A stretch of DNA of 64,000 bases from Blastococcus xanthinilyticus (GCF_008124835.1 NZ_VNHW01000009.1:1-64000), one strand, 5' to 3'. Positions 42,679 through 51,681 are shown, counted from the first letter of the stretch. The notes: generated from the sequence alone by a model not told the origin. Made by a program: numbers and translations.

Positions 42679-43704
42679 GTGCCGCCCGTGACGAGTGACC
42701 AGCAGCCCACCCCCGGCCCCGCGGTGACCACCGAGGAGATCGTCGATCCGGTGATCCCGCCGGCCGAGCACGACGGCGTCCGGGACCTGATCATCATCGG
42801 CTCCGGTCCGGCCGGCTACACCGCTGCCACCTACGCCGCGCGGGCCAACCTGCACCCCCTGGTCCTCGAGGGCTCGCAGTTCGGCGGCGCGCTGATGACG
42901 ACCACCGAGGTGGAGAACTTCCCCGGCTTCCCCGAGGGGATCCAGGGCCCGCAGCTCATGGACGACATGCGCACACAGGCCGAGAAGTTCGGCGCCGAGC
43001 TCGTGCCGTCGGACGTCACCGAGGTCGACCTCACCGCCGACCCGAAGATCGTCAAGGTCGGCGACACGGTGCACCTGGCGCACGCGGTCATCGTCGCGAC
43101 CGGGTCCAAGTACCGGTACCTGGGCCTGGACAACGAGCAGCGGCTGCTCGGCCGCGGCGTCTCCGCGTGTGCGACCTGCGACGGCTTCTTCTTCCGCGAC
43201 CAGGACATCGTGGTGGTCGGCGGTGGCGACTCCGCGATGGAGGAGGCCACCTTCCTCACCCGCTTCGCCAAGAGCGTGACCGTGGTGCATCGGCGCCAGG
43301 AGCTCCGGGCGTCGAAGATCATGGTCAAGCGCGCGCAGGACAACGAGAAGATCCGCTGGGCGCTGGGCAAGCAGGTCACCAACGTGCTGGGCGAGAACAC
43401 CCTCTCCGCGGTCGAGCTGACCGACACCACGACCGGCGCCACCGAGACGGTGCCGGTGAGCGGGCTGTTCGTCGCCATCGGGCACGACCCGCGCAGCGAG
43501 CTCTTCGCCGGGCAGCTCAAGCTCGACGACGGGGGCTACATCCAGGTGGACCACCCGAGCACCCGCACGAACATCGACGGGGTCTTCGCCTGCGGCGACG
43601 TCGTCGACCACATCTACCGGCAGGCGATCACCTCCGCCGGCACCGGTGCCGCCGCCGCGATCGATGCCGAGCGGTGGCTCGCCGACACCTTCGACGAGCG
43701 CTGA
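42679..43704 (+). CDS. trxB: Thioredoxin reductase TrxB
   Basis: A 341-residue NADPH-dependent flavoenzyme that reduces thioredoxin. FAD binding is at [20 protein letters not shown] near 37. The redox-active disulfide is CATC in [13 protein letters not shown] near 170, the NADPH fold is [13 protein letters not shown], and [10 protein letters not shown] closes the FAD site. Start may be GTG 42679 or, for a message from the SigR-type promoter, GTG 42688 ([11 protein letters not shown]), which would be nearly leaderless. trxA follows after a hairpin. Confidence 0.96.
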   Translation: MPPVTSDQQPTPGPAVTTEEIVDPVIPPAEHDGVRDLIIIGSGPAGYTAATYAARANLHPLVLEGSQFGGALMTTTEVENFPGFPEGIQGPQLMDDMRTQAEKFGAELVPSDVTEVDLTADPKIVKVGDTVHLAHAVIVATGSKYRYLGLDNEQRLLGRGVSACATCDGFFFRDQDIVVVGGGDSAMEEATFLTRFAKSVTVVHRRQELRASKIMVKRAQDNEKIRWALGKQVTNVLGENTLSAVELTDTTTGATETVPVSGLFVAIGHDPRSELFAGQLKLDDGGYIQVDHPSTRTNIDGVFACGDVVDHIYRQAITSAGTGAAAAIDAERWLADTFDER

Positions 43705-43722
43705 CGCGGGCATAACCGACGC

Positions 43723-43753
43723 CGCTCGCCGGTTGCACCCGGCGAGCGTTTCT
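43723..43753 (+). terminator. Hairpin between trxB and trxA
   Basis: CGCTCGCCGG (43723-43732) pairs with CCGGCGAGCG (43739-43748) around a 6-base loop, followed by TTTCT. It could terminate or attenuate trxB transcripts before trxA. Confidence 0.75.
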
Positions 43754-43810
43754 CGTCAGCGCCACCAGCCAGTGCAGCAACGAGCCAGTCGACCGAGAGG
43801 GAGAACGACC

Positions 43811-44140
43811 ATGGCAGGCAACACCGTGACCGTCACCGACGCCAGCTTCGCGAACGACGTGCTGGGCAGCGACAAGCCCGTGCTCGTCGACTTCTGGGCG
43901 GAGTGGTGCGGCCCGTGCAAGATGGTCGCCCCCGTCCTGGAGGAGATCGCCTCCGAGCACGGTGACAAGCTCACCATCGCCAAGCTGAACATCGACGAGA
44001 ACCCACAGATCGCTCGCGACTACCAGGTCATGTCGATCCCGACGATGACCGTCTTCCAGGGCGGCAAGCCGGTCAAGAGCATCATCGGCGCGAAGCCGAA
44101 GGGCGCCATCCTCAGCGACCTGGCCGACTACATCGCCTGA
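43811..44140 (+). CDS. trxA: Thioredoxin TrxA
   Basis: A 109-residue classical thioredoxin. VLVDFWAEWCGPCKMVAPVL carries the WCGPC active site near 31-35, followed by KLNIDENPQIARDYQVMSIP with the cis-Pro and TMTVFQGGKPV. GAGAGGGAG precedes the ATG at 43811. Reduced by the adjacent TrxB; the pair supplies electrons to ribonucleotide reductase and other thiol enzymes. Confidence 0.97.
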   Translation: MAGNTVTVTDASFANDVLGSDKPVLVDFWAEWCGPCKMVAPVLEEIASEHGDKLTIAKLNIDENPQIARDYQVMSIPTMTVFQGGKPVKSIIGAKPKGAILSDLADYIA

Positions 44141-44216
44141 CGCGCCGGACGGGCCCGGCCTGCGGGCTCCCGCCGCGAGCGGGACGAGCGGGCAGGTTCT
44201 CGATCACGCTCCGCAT

Positions 44217-44258
44217 GCCGAAGGCCCACCGCGTCCGCCGGACGGGTGGGCCTTCGGC
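44217..44258 (+). terminator. Hairpin terminator after trxA
   Basis: GCCGAAGGCCCACC (44217-44230) pairs with GGTGGGCCTTCGGC (44245-44258), a perfect 14-bp stem ahead of cwlM. Confidence 0.8.
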
Positions 44259-44318
44259 GTGTCCGGGGGACGACGCCGCCCCCGGTAGGCCATCCGGGCG
44301 GAGAGAGACGACAATCTC

Positions 44319-45479
44319 ATGACGATGGGAACCGACAGCCGCATGCAACCCCTGAGGCATGGGGACCGCGGACCGGCCGTGGCAGACGTGCACGCCGCGC
44401 TGCGCAGCCTGGGCCTCCTCCTGGCCACCGCACCCGACGGGGAGGCACCGGCCCTCGAGTCCGCCGAGTACGACGAGGCCACCGAGCTCGCCGTCCGCCA
44501 CTTCCAGCAGGTGCGCGGCCTGTCCGTGGACGGACGGGTCGGCGAGGAGACCTACCGGGCGCTGAGCGAGGCCCGCTGGTCGCTGGGGGACCGGCTGCTC
44601 CGCTACGACCCCGAGCGCCCCATGCGCGGCGACGACGTCACCAACCTCCAGGAGCGGCTGCTGGAGCTGGGCTACGACGCCGGCCGGGCCGACGGCATGC
44701 TGGGGGCGGAGACCGAGGCGGGGCTGCGCGCGTTCCAGCGCGACTACGGCCTCACCTCCGACGGCACCTGCGGCCCGGCCACCCTGCGGGCGCTGCGCCA
44801 GCTCGGTCGCAAGGTCACCGGCGGGCGGCCGCAGCTGCTGCGGCAGAGCGCCTCGTTCGTGGAGAGCGGCCCGCACCTGATCGGCCGGCGGATCGTCGTC
44901 GACGCCGGGCACGGTGGCGCCGACACCGGGTTCGCGGCGGGCGAGACCACCGAGGCCGACCTGGTGTTCGACCTCGCCTCGCGCGTCGAGGGCCGGCTCG
45001 CGGCGGCGGGCGCCACCGTGTACCTCACCCGTGGCCGGTCGCAGGGCCCCGAGCTCGCCCAGCGCACCGCCTTCGCCAACGACGCCCGCGCCGACCTCTT
45101 CATCTCCCTGCACATGGACGCGCACAGCTCCGAGCACGCCCGCGGGGTGGCCAGCTACTACTACGGCACCGGTTCGGGTGCGTCGTCCACCGTGGGGGAG
45201 CAGTTCGCCAACCTGGTCCGGCGCGAGGTCGTGGCCCGCACCGGCCTGCTCGACCTGGGCTCGCACCCGAAGACCTGGGACCTGCTGCGCATGACCCGGA
45301 TGCCGTCGGTCCGGCTGGACAGCGGCTACCTCTCGCACCCGGTGGACCGGCTGCTGCTCCTGGACGCCCGGGTCCGCAGCGCGATCGCGCACGGCGTCCT
45401 CGCCGCCGTCCAGCGGCTCTACCTGCCCGCCGAGGCGGACCCGGCGACCGGCACCTTCGTCCTGCCCGACAAGAGGTAG
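44319..45479 (+). CDS. cwlM: CwlM-like peptidoglycan regulator (amidase fold)
   Basis: A 386-residue protein without signal peptide. Two peptidoglycan-binding-1 modules come first (LRHGDRGPAVADVHAALRSL and VTNLQERLLELGYDAGRADG), then an Amidase_3 domain with IVVDAGHGGADTG near 192, a TTEADLVFDLA Glu and SLHMDAHSSEHARG. The usual catalytic Glu of the late VEVGFLSN motif is Asp in VRLDSGYLSH. In mycobacteria CwlM is a cytoplasmic non-enzymatic activator of MurA, phosphorylated by PknB at a C-terminal Thr; here Thr377 and Thr379 lie in the tail. The place beside trxA supports the CwlM call. Confidence 0.9.
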   Translation: MTMGTDSRMQPLRHGDRGPAVADVHAALRSLGLLLATAPDGEAPALESAEYDEATELAVRHFQQVRGLSVDGRVGEETYRALSEARWSLGDRLLRYDPERPMRGDDVTNLQERLLELGYDAGRADGMLGAETEAGLRAFQRDYGLTSDGTCGPATLRALRQLGRKVTGGRPQLLRQSASFVESGPHLIGRRIVVDAGHGGADTGFAAGETTEADLVFDLASRVEGRLAAAGATVYLTRGRSQGPELAQRTAFANDARADLFISLHMDAHSSEHARGVASYYYGTGSGASSTVGEQFANLVRREVVARTGLLDLGSHPKTWDLLRMTRMPSVRLDSGYLSHPVDRLLLLDARVRSAIAHGVLAAVQRLYLPAEADPATGTFVLPDKR

Positions 45480-45512
45480 AGCGGCCCGCATCGGGGCGGG
45501 AATCGTCGGGCC

Positions 45513-45518
45513 TACACT
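45513..45518 (+). promoter_or_regulatory. Probable leaderless -10 (TACACT) of the aminotransferase gene
   Basis: TACACT ends seven bases before GTG 45526. Confidence 0.5.
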
Positions 45519-45525
45519 GCTGAAG

Positions 45526-46962
45526 GTGGTCACTCCCCCGCCCGGCACGCCTGCCGGTCCCGGTCAGCCGGGGACGCACCTGACCCACGGTGCGCATCCC
45601 CACGTCGTTCCGCGGCACCCGCGGCTGGACCCGCTGGCCGACCGCTACGCAGCCCGCACCCACGGGATGAAGTCCTCGGAGATCCGGGCGCTGTTCTCCG
45701 TGGTCAGCCGGCCGGAGGTCGTCTCCCTGGCCGGTGGCATGCCGGCCGTCACCGCGCTGCCCCTGGACGCCGTCGGCTCCATGATCGGTGAGCTGGTGTC
45801 GGGCATGGGCGCCCAGACGCTGCAGTACGGCTCCGGGCAGGGTGACCCGCGGCTGCGCGAGCGGATCTGCGACGTCATGGCCCTGGAGGGGATCACCGAC
45901 GCCTCTCCGAGCGAGGTCGTCGTCACCGTCGGGTCCCAGCAGGCCCTGGACCTGGTCACCCGGGTCTTCATCGACCCCGGCGACGTCATCCTGGCCGAGG
46001 GACCCTCCTACGTCGGTGCCCTGGGCGTCTTCCAGGCCGCCCAGGCGCGCGTCCGGCACGTGGCCATGGACGAGCACGGGCTGATCCCGGAGGCGCTGGA
46101 GGAGGCGCTGGCCGACTGCCGGGCCAACGGTGACCGGGTGAAGTTCCTCTACACCGTGCCGAACTTCCACAACCCGGCCGGCGTCACGCTCTCCGAGCCG
46201 CGCCGCGAGGCCGTCATGGCCCTCGCCGAGCAGCACGACCTGCTCGTCATCGAGGACAACCCCTACGGCCTGCTCGGCTTCGAGGGGGAGCCGCTGCGGG
46301 CGCTGCGGGCCCGCAACAACCAGCGGGTCATCTACCTCGGGTCGTTCTCCAAGACCTTCTCCCCGGGCCTGCGGGTCGGCTGGGTGCTCGCCCCGCTCGC
46401 CGTCCGCGAGAAGCTGGTGCTCGCGACCGAGGCGCAGGTGCTCTGCCCGCCGTCGCTGACCCAGTACGCGGTGGCCCGCTACCTGGACACCCAGCCCTGG
46501 CGCGAGCAGATCAAGACGTTCACCGAGCTGTACCGGGAGCGGCGCGACGCGACGCTGGAGTCCCTGGCCGCCCTGATGCCCGCCGGCACCGCGTGGACCC
46601 GGCCGGAGGGCGGCTTCTACGTGTGGCTCAAGCTGCCGGCCGGGCTGGACGCCAAGCAGATGCAGCCCCGGGCCGTGAACGCCCACGTCGCCTACGTGCC
46701 GGGCATCGGTTTCTTCGCCGACGGGAACGGCCAGGAGTACATGCGGCTGTCCTACTGCTACCCGGAGCCCGACCAGATCCGGGAGGGCGTGCGCCGGCTG
46801 GCCCGCGTCGTGGAGGCCGAGCTGGACCTGCACTCCACCTTCGACCGCGTCGACACCGGCAGCTTCCGGGCCGTGCGCGGCATCCCTGGCCACGAGGCCC
46901 CGTCCACCGACTCCGGCACCATCGTCGGCCCCGCCAACAGCGACACCTACGAGGACCGGTGA
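45526..46962 (+). CDS. PLP-dependent class I/II aminotransferase
   Basis: A 478-residue fold-type I aminotransferase of the 2-aminoadipate/MocR-catalytic-domain (LysN-like) group. Core segments are VVSLAGGMPAV near 65, LQYGSGQGDPRLRE, VTVGSQQALDLV, YTVPNFHNPAGV, IEDNPYGLLGF and SFSKTFSPGLRVGW with the Schiff-base Lys276. There is no N-terminal GntR domain, so it is an enzyme, not a MocR regulator. The amino donor is unknown. Its stop overlaps the ATG of the D-Ala-D-Ala ligase-like gene, suggesting a joint role, perhaps amino acid supply to the wall. Confidence 0.9.
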   Translation: MVTPPPGTPAGPGQPGTHLTHGAHPHVVPRHPRLDPLADRYAARTHGMKSSEIRALFSVVSRPEVVSLAGGMPAVTALPLDAVGSMIGELVSGMGAQTLQYGSGQGDPRLRERICDVMALEGITDASPSEVVVTVGSQQALDLVTRVFIDPGDVILAEGPSYVGALGVFQAAQARVRHVAMDEHGLIPEALEEALADCRANGDRVKFLYTVPNFHNPAGVTLSEPRREAVMALAEQHDLLVIEDNPYGLLGFEGEPLRALRARNNQRVIYLGSFSKTFSPGLRVGWVLAPLAVREKLVLATEAQVLCPPSLTQYAVARYLDTQPWREQIKTFTELYRERRDATLESLAALMPAGTAWTRPEGGFYVWLKLPAGLDAKQMQPRAVNAHVAYVPGIGFFADGNGQEYMRLSYCYPEPDQIREGVRRLARVVEAELDLHSTFDRVDTGSFRAVRGIPGHEAPSTDSGTIVGPANSDTYEDR

Positions 46963-47951
46963 TGAGCGAGACGGCCCCCGCAACCGACCCCGCCGACGCA
47001 GCCGAGCGGCACCCGCTACGCGCCGTCATCCTCGCCGGCGGGCTGACGTTCGAGCGGGAGGTCAGCCTCGTCTCGGGCACCCAGGTGGTCGAGGAGCTCA
47101 CCCGCGCCGGGCTGGACGCCGAGCTGCGCGACGCCGACGCCGAGCTGCTGCCCGGGCTCGCCGCCGCCCCCGCCGACGCCGTCTTCATCGCGCTGCACGG
47201 CTCGACGGGGGAGGACGGCGCCCTGCGCGCCGTCCTCGACCTGGCCGGTGTGCCCTACGTCGGTTCCCCGGCCGCCGCCTGCCGGCTGGCCTGGGACAAG
47301 CCGGCGGCCAAGTCGGTGGTGCGCGCCGCCGGCCTCACCACGCCGGACTGGGTGGCGCTGCCGCACAGCACGTTCCGCGAGCTGGGCGCCGGGGCGGTGC
47401 TCGACCTGATGGTGGCCCGGCTCGGTCTGCCACTGGTCGTGAAGCCCGCCTCGGGCGGTTCGGCCCTGGGCGTGCAGAAGGTGAGCCGCGTGGAGGACCT
47501 GCCCGCGGCGATGGTGAGCTGCTTCGCCTACGGCGACACCGTGCTCGTCGAGCGGTTCGTCGAGGGCGTCGAGCTGGCGCTCGCCGTCATCGACCTGGGC
47601 GACGGCCCCGAGGCGCTGCCGGCGGTGGAGATCGAGCCGGAGTCCGGCGTCTTCGACTACACCTCGCGCTACACCCCGGGCCTCACCGAGTACCACGCCC
47701 CCGCACGCCTCCCCGACGACGTCGCCGCCCGGGCGGCCGAGCTGGCGGTGCGGGTGCACGAGGCACTCGGCCTGGCCGACCTCTCCCGCACCGACGCCAT
47801 CGTCACCCCCGACGGCGAGGTCCACTTCCTCGAGGTGAACGTCTCTCCCGGGCTGACCGAGACCTCCATGTTCCCCATGGCGGTGGAGGCGGCCGGGCAC
47901 GAGCTGGGCGAGGTCCTCACCCAGTTGCTCACCAACACGGCTGCCCGGTGA
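46962..47951 (+). CDS. D-alanine-D-alanine ligase family protein (ATP-grasp)
   Basis: A 329-residue ATP-grasp ligase. The N-terminal VILAGGLTFEREVSLVSGTQ resembles the Ddl GGxSxExxVS motif, LVVKPASGGSALGVQKV is the ATP loop, and FLEVNVSPGLTETSM near 290 holds the Mg ligands and the catalytic loop. Length is slightly short for Ddl (about 340-370). It may be a Ddl paralogue making another dipeptide. ATG 46962 overlaps the aminotransferase stop by one base (TGATG). Confidence 0.85.
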   Translation: MSETAPATDPADAAERHPLRAVILAGGLTFEREVSLVSGTQVVEELTRAGLDAELRDADAELLPGLAAAPADAVFIALHGSTGEDGALRAVLDLAGVPYVGSPAAACRLAWDKPAAKSVVRAAGLTTPDWVALPHSTFRELGAGAVLDLMVARLGLPLVVKPASGGSALGVQKVSRVEDLPAAMVSCFAYGDTVLVERFVEGVELALAVIDLGDGPEALPAVEIEPESGVFDYTSRYTPGLTEYHAPARLPDDVAARAAELAVRVHEALGLADLSRTDAIVTPDGEVHFLEVNVSPGLTETSMFPMAVEAAGHELGEVLTQLLTNTAAR

Positions 47952-47989
47952 GGTCGTGCTCGACCCGGACACCCGGATCGAGCACGACC
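47952..47989. terminator. Bidirectional hairpin terminator
   Basis: GGTCGTGCTCGA (47952-47963) pairs with TCGAGCACGACC (47978-47989) directly after the ligase stop and before the convergent secreted-protein gene. Confidence 0.8.
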
Positions 47990-48003
47990 GCCACGACCGG
48001 AGG

Positions 48004-48576
48004 TCAGGGCCAGGGGCAGGTGTCCTTGCGGGCGATCTGGGTCCGTGAGACGCGGTCCAGGCCGTAGGGCAGGCGCGCCATCGGGAGACAGGACGTCCGG
48101 ACCTTGTCGGGGTTCGTCGTGATGTCCGTCAGCACGACGTAGTTGCAGTTCCCCGCCCCACGGATCGACCGGATGTTGTTGTTCCAGTACGAGTTGGGTG
48201 ACACCCTGTAGCCCGTGTAGTCACACGTGCCCGACGAGCCGTAGATCAGCGTGCTGTTTCCGACGTAGTTGTCGTTCGCGTACCAGGTCATGAGCACCGT
48301 CGACGCGGCGGCCGCGGAAACCTGACCCGAGCCCTGGGCACGTTGCCGGGACTGCATCGCCGCCGTCGCCCGCGACGGCGTGGACGCACATGCTTCGGCA
48401 AGGACGACGGAGTCGCCGTTGGCGTCCACCTCGGTGCTGCTGAGAAGGACGGCACAGTGCCTCTCGGGCGGCGCGGCGACCGCTGGCGTGCTCACTGCCA
48501 ACACGCCCATGGCGAGCCCGACGGCCGTGCCTACGACCGCGAACCTCCGGCGGCGTGAACCAGTCTTGATCTTCAT
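48004..48576 (-). CDS. Small secreted beta/gamma-crystallin or I36 inhibitor-like protein
   Basis: A 190-residue exported protein starting at ATG 48574-48576 behind GGGGAG. The signal peptide is MKIKTGSRRRRFAVVG followed by a hydrophobic core ending in PAVAA. The mature part holds TWYANDNYVGNSTLIYGSSG, then YWNNNIRSIRGAGNCNYVVL, a layout like the beta/gamma-crystallin fold shared with family I36 metalloprotease inhibitors. Several Cys may form disulfides. It is Asn-rich and looks less GC-constrained than neighbours. It interrupts the otherwise conserved cwlM-parB interval; function not known. Confidence 0.65.
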   Translation of the reverse strand: MKIKTGSRRRRFAVVGTAVGLAMGVLAVSTPAVAAPPERHCAVLLSSTEVDANGDSVVLAEACASTPSRATAAMQSRQRAQGSGQVSAAAASTVLMTWYANDNYVGNSTLIYGSSGTCDYTGYRVSPNSYWNNNIRSIRGAGNCNYVVLTDITTNPDKVRTSCLPMARLPYGLDRVSRTQIARKDTCPWP

Positions 48577-48769
48577 GACGCGCTCCCCTCGACCTGCATC
48601 TGTCCGACACCTGCGGTGGCGCGAAACTACCGAGGGTCGGAGTACAGAACAAGACGAGACCGAGCTGTTTCTGATCGGGTCCGGCGTGTCCGTCATCGCC
48701 GGGCCGGAGGACGGTCCCGCCACCCCAGTCCGTTCACGTTGTGACGAAACAATGGGTGCGACCTGTGGG

Positions 48770-49819
48770 TCAGGCCTCCGGGCGGCGCCCGGTGATGTCG
48801 GGCGCCATGACGCCGATGATGCGCTGCAGGTCGTCGACCGATCCGAACTCCACGACGATCTTGCCCTTGGCCCGGCCGATCTGGATCTTGACCTTGGTCT
48901 CGAACATGTCCGACAGCCGCGAGCCGAGCTCCTCGACGCCGGGTGCGCTGATGTTGCGAGCGCGGCGGCGGGCGGCCGGCTGCTCGGCGGCGGCCATGGC
49001 GACCGCCTCCTCCGTCGCCCGGACCGACAGCCCCTCGGCGACGATGCGGGTGGCGAGGGCGTCCTGCGCCTCCGCGTCGTGCAGACCCAGCAGGGCTCGG
49101 GCGTGGCCGGCGGAGATGACCCCGGCGGCGACCCGCGTCTGCACCTTCACCGGCAGCTTCATCAGCCGGATCGTGTTGGTGACCTGCGAGCGGCTGCGCC
49201 CGATGCGCGTGGCCAGCTCCTCGTGCGTCGCCCCGAACTCCTCCAGCAGCTGCTGGTAGGCCGCGGCCTCCTCCAGCGGGTTGAGCTGCACCCGGTGGAT
49301 GTTCTCCAGCAGGGCGTCGCGGAGCATCGCGTCGTCGGTGGTGTCCCGGACGATCGCCGGGACGGTGCCGAGCCCGGCCGCGCGGGCCGCCCGCAGCCGG
49401 CGCTCGCCCATGATGAGCTCGTACCGGCCGTCGGCGGCCTCGCGGACGACGATCGGCTGGAGCAGCCCGAACTCGCGCACGCTGTGCGTGAGCTCCTCCA
49501 ACGCCTCGTCGTCGAAGACCTGCCGCGGCTGCTTGGGGTTGGGGACGACGTCGTCGACGGCGAGCTCGCGGAGCTGCGCGCCGGGAACGCCCACCGCGGC
49601 GCTCGCCGGCTCGGTCGACGGGTCGGGCACCAGGCTGACCGGGGAGGCCGGCACCGGGGCGCCGGCGTCACCCTCCTCGAGGGCGACCGGCTGCGGGGCT
49701 GGGCGCTGGTCCTCCTCGGCACGGTCCGCCACCGGCGCCGGCGCCGGCGTCGGCGTCGGCGCGGGACCGGTGGGGATGAGCGCCGCGAGCCCGCGGCCGA
49801 GGCCACCTCGCTTGGTCAT
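48770..49819 (-). CDS. parB: Chromosome partitioning protein ParB
   Basis: A 349-residue ParB/Spo0J. N-terminal [16 protein letters not shown] is typical; after a Pro-rich linker the CTP-binding domain has [18 protein letters not shown] and the GERRLRAA motif. The HTH region is [20 protein letters not shown], and the C-terminal [16 protein letters not shown] dimerization domain ends the protein. ATG 49817-49819 has GAGGAG upstream. ParB loads at the parS palindromes described here and acts with ParA, 25 bases upstream on the same strand. Confidence 0.96.
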   Translation of the reverse strand: MTKRGGLGRGLAALIPTGPAPTPTPAPAPVADRAEEDQRPAPQPVALEEGDAGAPVPASPVSLVPDPSTEPASAAVGVPGAQLRELAVDDVVPNPKQPRQVFDDEALEELTHSVREFGLLQPIVVREAADGRYELIMGERRLRAARAAGLGTVPAIVRDTTDDAMLRDALLENIHRVQLNPLEEAAAYQQLLEEFGATHEELATRIGRSRSQVTNTIRLMKLPVKVQTRVAAGVISAGHARALLGLHDAEAQDALATRIVAEGLSVRATEEAVAMAAAEQPAARRRARNISAPGVEELGSRLSDMFETKVKIQIGRAKGKIVVEFGSVDDLQRIIGVMAPDITGRRPEA

Positions 49820-49844
49820 GACTGCTCCTCGTCGGCCGGGGTGC

Positions 49845-50900
49845 TCACTGGGAATCCTGGGCGGTGAAGGGGACCGCCGTCTCACCGAACGCCAGCGCGC
49901 CGACCGGCGTGGCCCCGTTGCTGCCGGCCGCGCTGTCGAGCGGGGGGAGATCCACCCCGCGCTGGGCGAGCTCGCGGGCGGCGTCGACGTAGCTGGTCGA
50001 TCCCCGCGACCCGGGGTCGTAGGTCAGCACCGACTGGCCGTAGCCGGGCGCCTCCGAGACCCGCACGTTGCGCGGGATGACGGCACCGAGCACCAGCTCG
50101 CCGAAGTGGTTGCGCACCTCGTCGGCCACCTGGTCGGCGAGCTTGGTCCGGCCGTCGTACATGGTCAGCAGGATGGTCCGGACCGCGATCCCCGGGTTGA
50201 GGTGCTGCCGGACCAAGTCGATGTTGTTGAGCAGCTGGCCGAGTCCTTCCAGCGCGTAGTACTCGCACTGGATGGGGATGAGCACCTCGTCCCCGGCCAC
50301 CAGCGCGTTCAGCGTGAGCAGACCGAGGGACGGCGGGCAGTCGATGAGCACGTAGTGCGGCCGGCGTTCCCGGGGGAGGGCGGCCACGTAGGCCTCGATC
50401 GAGCGGCGCAGCCGGTGCTCGCGGGCGACGACGGAGACCAGCTCGATCTCCGCACCGGCCAGGTCGATGGTCGCGGGGACGCACAGCAGGTTGGGGCTGG
50501 CGGTGGTCGGGTGCACGACCTCGGAGAGCGTGCTGTCACCGACCAGCGCGTCGTAGATCGAGGGCGTGCCCACCGTGTGGTCCACGCCGAGGGCGGTGCT
50601 CGCGTTGCCCTGCGGGTCGAGGTCGATCACCAGCGTCCGCAGCCCGTACAGGGCCAGCGCCACGCCGAGGTTCACCGTGGAGGTGGTCTTCCCGACGCCA
50701 CCCTTCTGGTTGGCGATGGTGATGACCCGGATCCGGCCCGGCGGCGGGAACGGCTCCTGGTTGGAGGCGTGCAGGACCCGGGTGGCGCGCAGCGCCTCCA
50801 TCGCGATGGGGCTGTCGAAGTCGGCCAGACCTCCGGACGACGCCCCCGGGGACTGGTCGGCGGCCAGACTCGTGCGTAGCCGCTCGCCCGGGTCGGTCAT
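49845..50900 (-). CDS. parA: Chromosome partitioning ATPase ParA
   Basis: A 351-residue Walker-type ATPase. The deviant Walker [13 protein letters not shown] lies near 65-76; [16 protein letters not shown] and [17 protein letters not shown] complete the nucleotide site. About 55 residues precede the domain. GGAAGGA precedes the ATG at 50898-50900. It forms the segregation operon with parB; two parS sites lie in the 94 bp between it and rsmG. Confidence 0.96.
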   Translation of the reverse strand: MTDPGERLRTSLAADQSPGASSGGLADFDSPIAMEALRATRVLHASNQEPFPPPGRIRVITIANQKGGVGKTTSTVNLGVALALYGLRTLVIDLDPQGNASTALGVDHTVGTPSIYDALVGDSTLSEVVHPTTASPNLLCVPATIDLAGAEIELVSVVAREHRLRRSIEAYVAALPRERRPHYVLIDCPPSLGLLTLNALVAGDEVLIPIQCEYYALEGLGQLLNNIDLVRQHLNPGIAVRTILLTMYDGRTKLADQVADEVRNHFGELVLGAVIPRNVRVSEAPGYGQSVLTYDPGSRGSTSYVDAARELAQRGVDLPPLDSAAGSNGATPVGALAFGETAVPFTAQDSQ

Positions 50901-50922
50901 CGCGGATCCTTCCTCTGCCGGC

Positions 50923-50936
50923 GTTTCACGTGGAAC
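50923..50936. promoter_or_regulatory. parS site upstream of parA
   Basis: GTTTCACGTGGAAC, a mixed-half parS core in the rsmG-parA gap. Confidence 0.88.
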
Positions 50937-50954
50937 GGGTCGGGTATCGGCTGC

Positions 50955-50970
50955 TGTTCCACGTGGAACA
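50955..50970. promoter_or_regulatory. parS site upstream of parA (16-bp perfect palindrome)
   Basis: TGTTCCACGTGGAACA is palindromic over all 16 bases, the longest match to parS in the window. Confidence 0.92.
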
Positions 50971-50994
50971 GCTCGGTGCAGCGGCGTAGCGCCG

Positions 50995-51681
50995 TCACCG
51001 GTCTCCCCGCGTCATGACCACCACGGTAGTGGCAGCGTCCCCCAGGGACTCACCCACGGCTCGCGCCTCGATGTCCCGCATTCCTGCCGCGCGCAGTTCG
51101 GGCAGCAGGCCCGGCAGCTCCTCCAGGGCCCGCGCGCCGACCAGCGCGACCAGGCGGGAGCCCGGCCGCAGCAGCCCGCGGCACCAGCCGACCAGCCGGG
51201 GGAGCGGCGCCACCGCGCGAGCGGTGACGACGTCGACCCGGCCGACGGCGGTCACGACGCTCCGGTCCTCCGCACGACCCCGGACCACGCGCCACGGCGG
51301 GCCACCGGGCCCGGGCGCGAGCTCCGCCACGGCCTCCTCGAGGAACTCGACCCGCCGCGCCATCGGCTCCACGAGGGTCAGCGCGACGTCCGGCCGGGCC
51401 AGGCCGAGCGGGATGCCCGGCAGCCCGGCACCACTGCCGACGTCCACGACCCGGGCGCCCTCGGGGACCGCCTCGGCGACCGCCGCGCTGTTGAGCACGT
51501 GCCGCTCCCACAGTCGGGGAACCTCCCGCGGCCCGATCAGGCCGCGGGTCACCCCGTCGGTGGCCAGCCGGGCGACGTAGCGCTGGGCGGCCGGGAGGGC
51601 CGCGCCGAACACCTGCTCGGCCACGGCCGGGGCCGGGGGCGCGGCTCCCACCGGCTCCGGTGCCGGACGCGGCTCGGTCAC
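50995..51681 (-). CDS. rsmG: 16S rRNA (guanine527-N7)-methyltransferase RsmG (GidB)
   Basis: A 228-residue SAM methyltransferase that modifies 16S rRNA near the decoding site; its loss gives low-level streptomycin resistance in several bacteria. WERHVLNSAAVAEAVPEG is the family entry segment, VVDVGSGAGLPGIPLGLARP is motif I, LVEPMARRVEFLEE follows, and VTARAVAPLPRLVGW is conserved. GTG 51679-51681 overlaps the jag stop by 4 bases. Confidence 0.95.
   Translation of the reverse strand: MTEPRPAPEPVGAAPPAPAVAEQVFGAALPAAQRYVARLATDGVTRGLIGPREVPRLWERHVLNSAAVAEAVPEGARVVDVGSGAGLPGIPLGLARPDVALTLVEPMARRVEFLEEAVAELAPGPGGPPWRVVRGRAEDRSVVTAVGRVDVVTARAVAPLPRLVGWCRGLLRPGSRLVALVGARALEELPGLLPELRAAGMRDIEARAVGESLGDAATTVVVMTRGDR

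Noticed and set aside
45499-45524. Second GGAAT-type sigma-R promoter before the aminotransferase gene
   Set aside because: After GGAAT and 18 bases the sequence is GAA, not GTT; the TACACT hexamer explains the start better.
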